Of a stretch of 64,000 nucleotides of DNA, positions 58,176 through 64,000 are shown piece by piece (position 1 is the first letter of the stretch; each line of letters begins with the position of its first letter). Location: assembly GCA_029582165.1 (NCBI GenBank), contig CM055888.1:11724001-11788000 (forward strand), given 5' to 3'. The translations under genes and the position numbers were made by a program. This DNA is from Portulaca oleracea (taxonomy: Eukaryota; Streptophyta; Magnoliopsida; Caryophyllales; Portulacaceae). The notes below the pieces were generated by a model, which searched no databases, was not told the DNA's origin, and saw only the letters and a program-made list of their open reading frames with translations.

Positions 58176-59700
58176 CACTTATTTTGTACATTTTCCTTCA
58201 TTTTAGTTCAAATTTCTGGGGTTTTGTAAGTGTGCTATTGAGTAATGGAGTAACATTAGAGTTTTGAGGAGTTTGGACTAATTGTACTCTCAAATTTATG
58301 GGGGTTTCATTTCATAGATGGTATGAAATAGCATACATTTTTCATGCTTAATTAGAAAGTTTGGTAGATGAATTTTACATTAGATAGAAGAATTTTATCC
58401 TTTTTTTTCACTTTTCTGGATAATTGTAAGTTTTATAGTGAATTTTTAAATAGTTGTGGTTTATAAAGACCTTTTCATATATTAGGCATTCTGATTCTGT
58501 CAATTCCTTTAAGTGTACTGAATTATGACTCATACCCTAAAATTATACCAATATTTGAGGTAACTCTATCTTCGAATCAAATTTTTGTTCTTATGTAAAG
58601 TAGGGATTACTCATTCTATAAAGTTTATCCAAGGCATGCTTTAATTTTTAATTTTTTTATTTTGTACTGAATAAGTAATGAAATTGCTAATTTTGTGATT
58701 TATCTTGGTTTTTCCCATCAACTTTTCATTTCACGTGTTGATAGGAATCTTCCATACATGGAGCCATGAACTTGCACTAAATTTTATTATTCTTCACCTC
58801 ACTGTTCTTACTTCAAATAGTTTCAAAAAGGTAAACTTCTGGTTTTGGTAGTCAAATGTCTTATTTGCTTATTCTATTTTGCTCACAATAGCCGAATGCA
58901 TACAAATAAATAAGGAAATTGGATGGTAATATACCAACCTTTAGGGGTGTTGAATAACAATATACCGACCTTCACTTTTGGATAGTAATATCACTGACCT
59001 TTATAGTTTGGTGACATTATTTACCTGCCAAGCGCCTAGAACCTTGAAAGTGGTAATAAGCATAAAAGATAGAGGAAATGATGGCTATAACGATAACTGG
59101 GTGGAAGCAAGTTGAGATGAGGCATGGGAAGGTATGGTGTTGGGGGTAAAGTGCATAAATACTGAGAGATAACTTCGGCCGTGGAAGTTATGGAAGTTGG
59201 GCGGTGAAATTGCTTATAAAATTGGTGCAAGAACTAAACTTTAAGTACATACAAGTGTATATGGACTGTCAATGAGTCTGCAAGGTGCTGAACCAAAAGG
59301 AAATACGCATTTGATGGGCAAGTCAGCTGTAAATTTACTTGTCCCATGTCCATTTTTGGAGCCATTGCTTGTGACCAAAATCTTTATTTGCTTGAATGAG
59401 GCTGGTAATGACATTTAACTCATAAAAGAAATAATCAAAGTTTAGCTAATTAGGTTTAGCTCCAACAAGACCTTGACAAAGTAAACAATTAAAGTACAAC
59501 AAAAAGTAAACAATCAAAAAGTGGCAAACTTGCAACCTAATAAACAGTTGTGGGAATAAGTATACTTGACTTGAAGCAGAGTTCTTGAATTCCTATGTAG
59601 AGTATGAAAATATATCAGATGCTTGCTTCTCTGATCATTGCCATGGTACCAAAAGTTCAAAAGCATTAGATGGAAGCATTGTTTGAGATTTGTATAAACC
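58176..59700. other. Intergenic, mostly unrecognised
   Basis: Contains a partial copy (58543-58600) of the exon-intron junction at 56741-56799. At 58918-59030 it has an AATATACC..ACCTT repeat reminiscent of the foldback family. No gene seen. Confidence 0.4.
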
Positions 59701-59835
59701 AAACTCCCAAATTTAGTATCATGTGCGGTTATATCTTCTATACCCTTATAAAAGTTGGAATCACTACCTCCTGTAGCAATCTACGGTGAAAAGGATATAC
59801 TTGTCATTCAACCAATTATGCAGGGGTATGTCTGT

Positions 59836-59914
59836 AATTGTGTTCTTTTAGGGTTCCTCCACACGCCCATAATATTTCCCAGCCCGCTGAACCCTAACCC
59901 CCCTCATCTCACTT

Positions 59915-59949
<35 letters not shown>

Positions 59950-60000
59950 ACTCTCTCGCTCTCTCTATCTCTCTGCGGTAAAATCCTCATGAAAATTTTA
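59836..60000 (+). promoter_or_regulatory. Leader-like segment with CT microsatellite
   Basis: GAACCCTAACCCC (59889-59901, a telomere-like motif) precedes a CT repeat (59919-59947) and CTGCGGTAAAATCC. This looks like a plant gene 5' leader, but no coding exon follows that I can support. Confidence 0.3.
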
Positions 60001-61106
60001 GAAATCAATGCCTTATTTTACCCAACTTGTATATAAATCAAGTGACTCCGATCATCACATAATTAAGAAACTCAAACTTTCAAAATTATAATTGAGACTT
60101 GACTGCATATGCTACCTAATGGAATAGTTGACACAAAAATTTTGGATATAAAATCCAACCTTTCTCTCGTTCATCTATAGTTATGACGGTGAAATCAATA
60201 CCTCATGGGTTAAAGAAGACAGACAGAAGGAAAGAAAATTTATACCTGAAAATTAGTCAACCAATCCAAATAGAAGAGCAAGATTTTGCAAATTCAAGAG
60301 CGGAATTGGAGAAGTTTAGTTGAATGCATAGTTATTAAAATCCCGATCCTGATCTACGATCCTACGATTTTATAATCAAAAATTCTGGATACGATTCTAT
60401 TATCTACACAGGATCCACGATCCTACATGGGTTAATTCTGATCTTAACTTCCCCATGGATTTGAGTTAGGATCTCGATTCTAACAACCTTGGTTGAATGG
60501 AACAAAAAGCATCAAGAGTATGAAGCAAAGACGGAGAGACAGAGGTGATGCCTGAAAGAAGGAAAGGGAAGCAAGTGATCACAAGCAAGCACATAGACAT
60601 ACTGCTAACAAATAAGCAAAGACACTGCGGCATGTTTAATGCTAGATGTATCTTCTGTAAATCCCAACATCAAAGAAACTCTACAGAATAGGGTCAGCTC
60701 AAGAATCCTACAGGTTAAATTATAAAGTTAGCCCTAAAAGACTATACACACCAGTTTCATATCAAAAGTTGTCTCAGAGGCTCAAGAATGGCATGAATTG
60801 GATCATTACTGTCACTGCCATGAAAAAATAGGAAAGGAAAAAGAAAAAAAATTGAAACATGCACCCAATAGTTAAGCTTCACAAGAAAATTCATAACCTC
60901 AGATCTAAAACACTAATACTACAAAGGCACAAATAAGCCAGGATAGGTTTCCAATTCTGAAGATTGAAATTAATCGATATGAAAAAGACATTGTAAAGTT
61001 CCTGACAAACTCCCCATTTTGTCCAGTCCTAGTACCTTATCCAGTAATCAACCATGCCATAAACTCAAGGTGCCTAGATGTCACAACTTCAATAGGATCA
61101 CATGAA
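60001..61106. other. Intergenic, no feature recognised
   Basis: A short block around 60340-60480 repeats GATC..TACGAT-type words (ATCCTACGAT, GATCCACGATCC), reminiscent of a decayed hAT MITE. Its ends were not resolved. Confidence 0.3.
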
Positions 61107-61314
61107 ATATGGAATAATTTCTCTCACACTCAAAAATTAAAATAAACAAAAAAAATTTAATTGAATTTGTTTGGGAATAAAAAAAGAAAAAAGGGAAGGG
61201 AGAGGATTGTTGCCACGTGGCATATAATGCGGTGGTCATTGTTTGTATTCTCACCATCACAACACAACACCAATGAAATACATTTGCAACTCTCCTTTCT
61301 ACTTTTGTAAAGAA
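61107..61314. repeat. 207-bp repeat, copy 3
   Basis: Near-identical to 53121-53327, including the ATATGGAATA start and CTTTTGTAAAGAA end. It is single here, about 140 bp left of a Helitron end. Confidence 0.9.
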
Positions 61315-61452
61315 ATCAAAAATAAAACAAAAAAAAATTAACTAGTAAAACAATTAGATAATTTTTCTATTAAAGGGTTCTACCCGTGACATACTCAATA
61401 AGGATGAAAAGAAAAGAAGAACACAAATATAATGTCTCACAATTGAAGAATA

Positions 61453-62914
61453 CTAGTTAGAAAGCCCGTGCATTGCACGGGGCAGTCAAATTGCTCTTAT
61501 CATTCCTGAGTACTACTCTCTTAGTTTTTGTTTATATATTCCATAAGTAATTGTGTTAAAAATTTTAATTGTTAATATTTTTAATTTGTATAATGATTCA
61601 TCATATAAAATTGACATCATTAGATTTGTAATAAAATTATAAAAAAGAATAATATTATATTTTAAAAAAAAATTATATTAGAAATTATTCATTAAAAATT
61701 GACACTAAAAACCGTGAACGACCAAAAAAAGGAGAGGAAATAAGATTTTATGTTCAAGTGTATTTATAATATAGTACTTGTGATCTTTTTGTTTCCTTCA
61801 AAAACAAATGAAAAAAACCTTGTCATTGAACTTTTGATGTCTTCAAGTACTACTTCATTTTCTAATATTAGGTCTTATTTTAATGTAAATCAAATTTTAA
61901 AAAATTTATACTTTAGAAATTCATTAAATTTAAAAAATCTTAAATATTTCTCACTTCCCAATTTTAGAATTTTATCCAAGTACTAATATTTTTTTGTTGT
62001 TATTTACTTATAATGTTTACTTCTGTATGGTAAATTATGTCATTAAAGTTGATTCTACATAATTTTATATGAACAAATTTATTGGGAAAAAAAAATTCCA
62101 ACCATTCACCTCTTCCATCTTCATCCAACAGCTCTTCCCTTTTCCTTCTTCTAAGGAGCATTGTACCCACACCATTGGAGACCCTCCATAAATGCAGCTT
62201 TCTTTAGCATCATGATTCCAATACAACCATGATTTCAATAATGCTCAAATTTCAACCCAACTCAAATTAACCTTACTAATGCTCAAATTCCAACCCAATA
62301 CATCATCCAGTTACTCCATTTAACCAAACCCAGTTCAATTTGCAAAAAATGAAACTCAAATTCAAGACCTAACTCACCTATTCAGTACAAAATTGAATCA
62401 TCAGCTAAAGAAACAACAAAATAGTTAGCTACCTCAAAATCGACTAAACCAACACTAACTTGGCTTGGTTTCCATTGCACAAATTGCATGCCAGAACATG
62501 AAGATATGTACAAAAAAATGCCTAGGCTTCCAACCGTTGTGTCCTCATCTTGTTGGCCCTCAAAACCCTCCCATCCCCTCCTCTTTTCTGCTCTTTATAT
62601 TATATTATCAACATCATTTTCCCTCACTCCTCCTCAACCCTTGTCTCTCATCTTTCTCTCTCTAAAAACACACCAAGCGCCAGCGAGGAGGAATCAAAGA
62701 TTCGCCGAGGAATCTGTTGTGGAAATTTGAAGCAAGAATTGGAAGGTTTTGAGAGCAAAAGGAAAGGAGTATCAGATGATAAATTTTGAGGAGACAACAG
62801 GTGGCACCAAAAAAAGTGAACAAATGTCGCATGATTTAACAGTTGCTATGGGAGCAAAACACAAAAAAATTCACCGTGCAAAACACAAAAAACTACTCAC
62901 CACTTTTATTATAG
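61453..62914 (-). mobile_element. Probable non-autonomous Helitron (minus orientation, 1462 bp)
   Basis: On the minus strand it starts TCTATAATAAAAGTGG at 62914. It ends with hairpin CCCGTGCAATGCACGGG, then CTTTCTAACTAG and T at 61453. The hairpin matches the one at 56404, so they are one family. The interior has no Rep/helicase. It holds a Stowaway-like insertion and a CT-rich leader-like fragment (62540-62790) that may be captured host sequence. Confidence 0.6.
61516..61740. mobile_element. Possible Stowaway-like MITE
   Basis: CTCTCTTAGTTTTTG at the left and GACCAAAAAAAGGAGAGG at the right, near TA dinucleotides. It is nested in the Helitron and weakly supported. Confidence 0.4.
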
Positions 62915-64000
62915 AGTAAATGAAATAGAAAGGTCCAACTTGGTCAACTAATTTGCAACATGATTTTCTTTATGGAATATATGGTGGGTATGAATTTGGA
63001 TGCAAGAGTTGAGGTATAATTTAGTATCATTAACTAGGATTTGGATCTCGAGTGCTGCGATAAAAATGCAACTCATTTCCCCAAATAGTCAAAACTGCTA
63101 TTAGTATTTTCAAATTGTCAAAAATATCATTACAATTTCTGAAAGTGTCAAAAATATCACTGTTCCCACCCTTTGCTTGCTGCTGCCGGTAATCGTTTTC
63201 AGAATACTCTGCCCCTTCATCTTCTTCCTCCTCTCCTTGGTTTTTTTCTTTATCGTTTTTTTCTTCTTCCTTCTTCTCCTTTGTTTTCATCTTCTCCACG
63301 TTTTTCATCCTCTTGCTTCGTTTTCCTGAGATTTTACAACAAATCTCGTCCCTGTTCTTGCTCTCTTCCTTCAGTCGGCCAAATCCAACCATATTTTTTT
63401 TATAATTAGCGGTCGAAAGACCCTTTTAAATAAAAGACACAATGTGTCTATCAAATAGGCATACATCAAAATATGAGAATATACCACCATTACGAAACAG
63501 AAAACCCACAATGAAAGAAATCAACCCCTGAAAGATACATGAAAGAATAAACTATTCAATGAAGTTTTGAAAACTGAATTCTCTGAAACTGAAAGCCATC
63601 ACCACCAATCTTTGTTGTAATCATCTTGAGGAATGCTGAGACAGGTTACTGAACATCTTCAGCAACATCAACAACCACCAAACTGACAACAACAGTGAGA
63701 CCCTCGAAACCTTCCAACTGCAACACCATTAAATTACAAAAACCATCGGAGTTTCATCACACCACTGAAGAAACTTATAGTTCACATTCTTCCAACATCA
63801 GAATAAAACCAGATTGCTCAAATCCTTTCATTAGATCACAGTGTTAGAGGCACCACTCAGCCGAAATTGGGAAAAAAAAACCAAAGATCAGACTTCGAAC
63901 AACACCCTTTGAACAACACCCATAGCCAAAGATGTGAAGCAAACTCAACATATCAGACTTTCAATCCAAGAAACTGATTGCTTGAAGATCAGACAAAAGC
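62915..64000. other. Intergenic to window edge
   Basis: Contains a CT/TTC-rich block (63220-63370) that makes a Lys/Glu-rich frame on the minus strand. I see no supported gene. Confidence 0.4.

Noticed and set aside
59755..60036. 93-codon plus-strand open frame
   Set aside because: It is created by the CT microsatellite and leader-like sequence. No similarity and a poor codon pattern.
63030..63392. 120-codon Lys/Glu-rich minus-strand open frame
   Set aside because: Low-complexity CT/TTC-rich DNA. There is no recognisable domain, and the flanking codons look like a dispersed non-coding repeat.

Overview
The window is nuclear DNA of a flowering plant, most likely a eudicot. It is AT-rich, has long GT-AG introns, and carries many plant transposon families: Copia, Helitron, Tourist, Stowaway, hAT and Mutator-like. 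I do not name a species.

Three intact protein-coding genes can be reconstructed. (1) A plus-strand nine-exon gene, 3089-17104, encodes a TBCCD1-type protein (tubulin-binding-cofactor-C domain, 568 aa). Two of its introns exceed 4.5 kb and are filled with repeats. (2) A plus-strand single-coding-exon gene, 36476-38797, encodes a 773-aa MCTP/FTIP protein (three C2 domains plus a membrane-anchoring C-terminus). From memory, these two families are also immediate neighbours in Arabidopsis (AT3G57890 and AT3G57880), so a very old gene pair seems to have survived with about 19 kb of transposons inserted between its members. (3) A minus-strand six-exon gene, 51630-42930, encodes a TRB (single-Myb, histone H1-like) telomere-repeat-binding protein of 302 aa. 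Its last four codons and stop sit in a separate exon. A P450 fragment (53530-54022) is a pseudogene. A set of phase-compatible exons at 56540-58175 may be an unrecognised or captured gene.

Layout: 1-1180 Copia remnant; 2116-2856 Mutator-like element just upstream of TBCCD1; 3089-17104 TBCCD1 with a solo LTR, minisatellite, hAT MITE and LINE scrap in its introns; 17769-18764 PIF/Harbinger-type element; 19292-25623 degenerate Copia element with both LTRs; 25957-27382 probable Helitron with a nested hAT MITE; 27643-34880 dense MITEs, a TRIM-like element, very AT-rich repeats and a broken PIF transposase; 35300-38797 MCTP; 40490-42314 four MITEs; 42930-52100 TRB; 52288-64000 Helitron ends, a 207-bp repeat in three copies, the P450 fragment, a decamer array resembling heat-shock elements, the putative spliced gene and another Helitron.

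The most unusual structures are about 19 copies of a hairpin motif (GTGAAC-CAGAA-GTTCAC) between the 5' LTR and gag remnant of the Copia element, and a 20-unit array of 10-bp units at 54211-54404 with no insertions or deletions, its consensus being an inverted GAA/TTC pair. I found no CRISPR array, rRNA or tRNA gene, and no system that I would call new with confidence.
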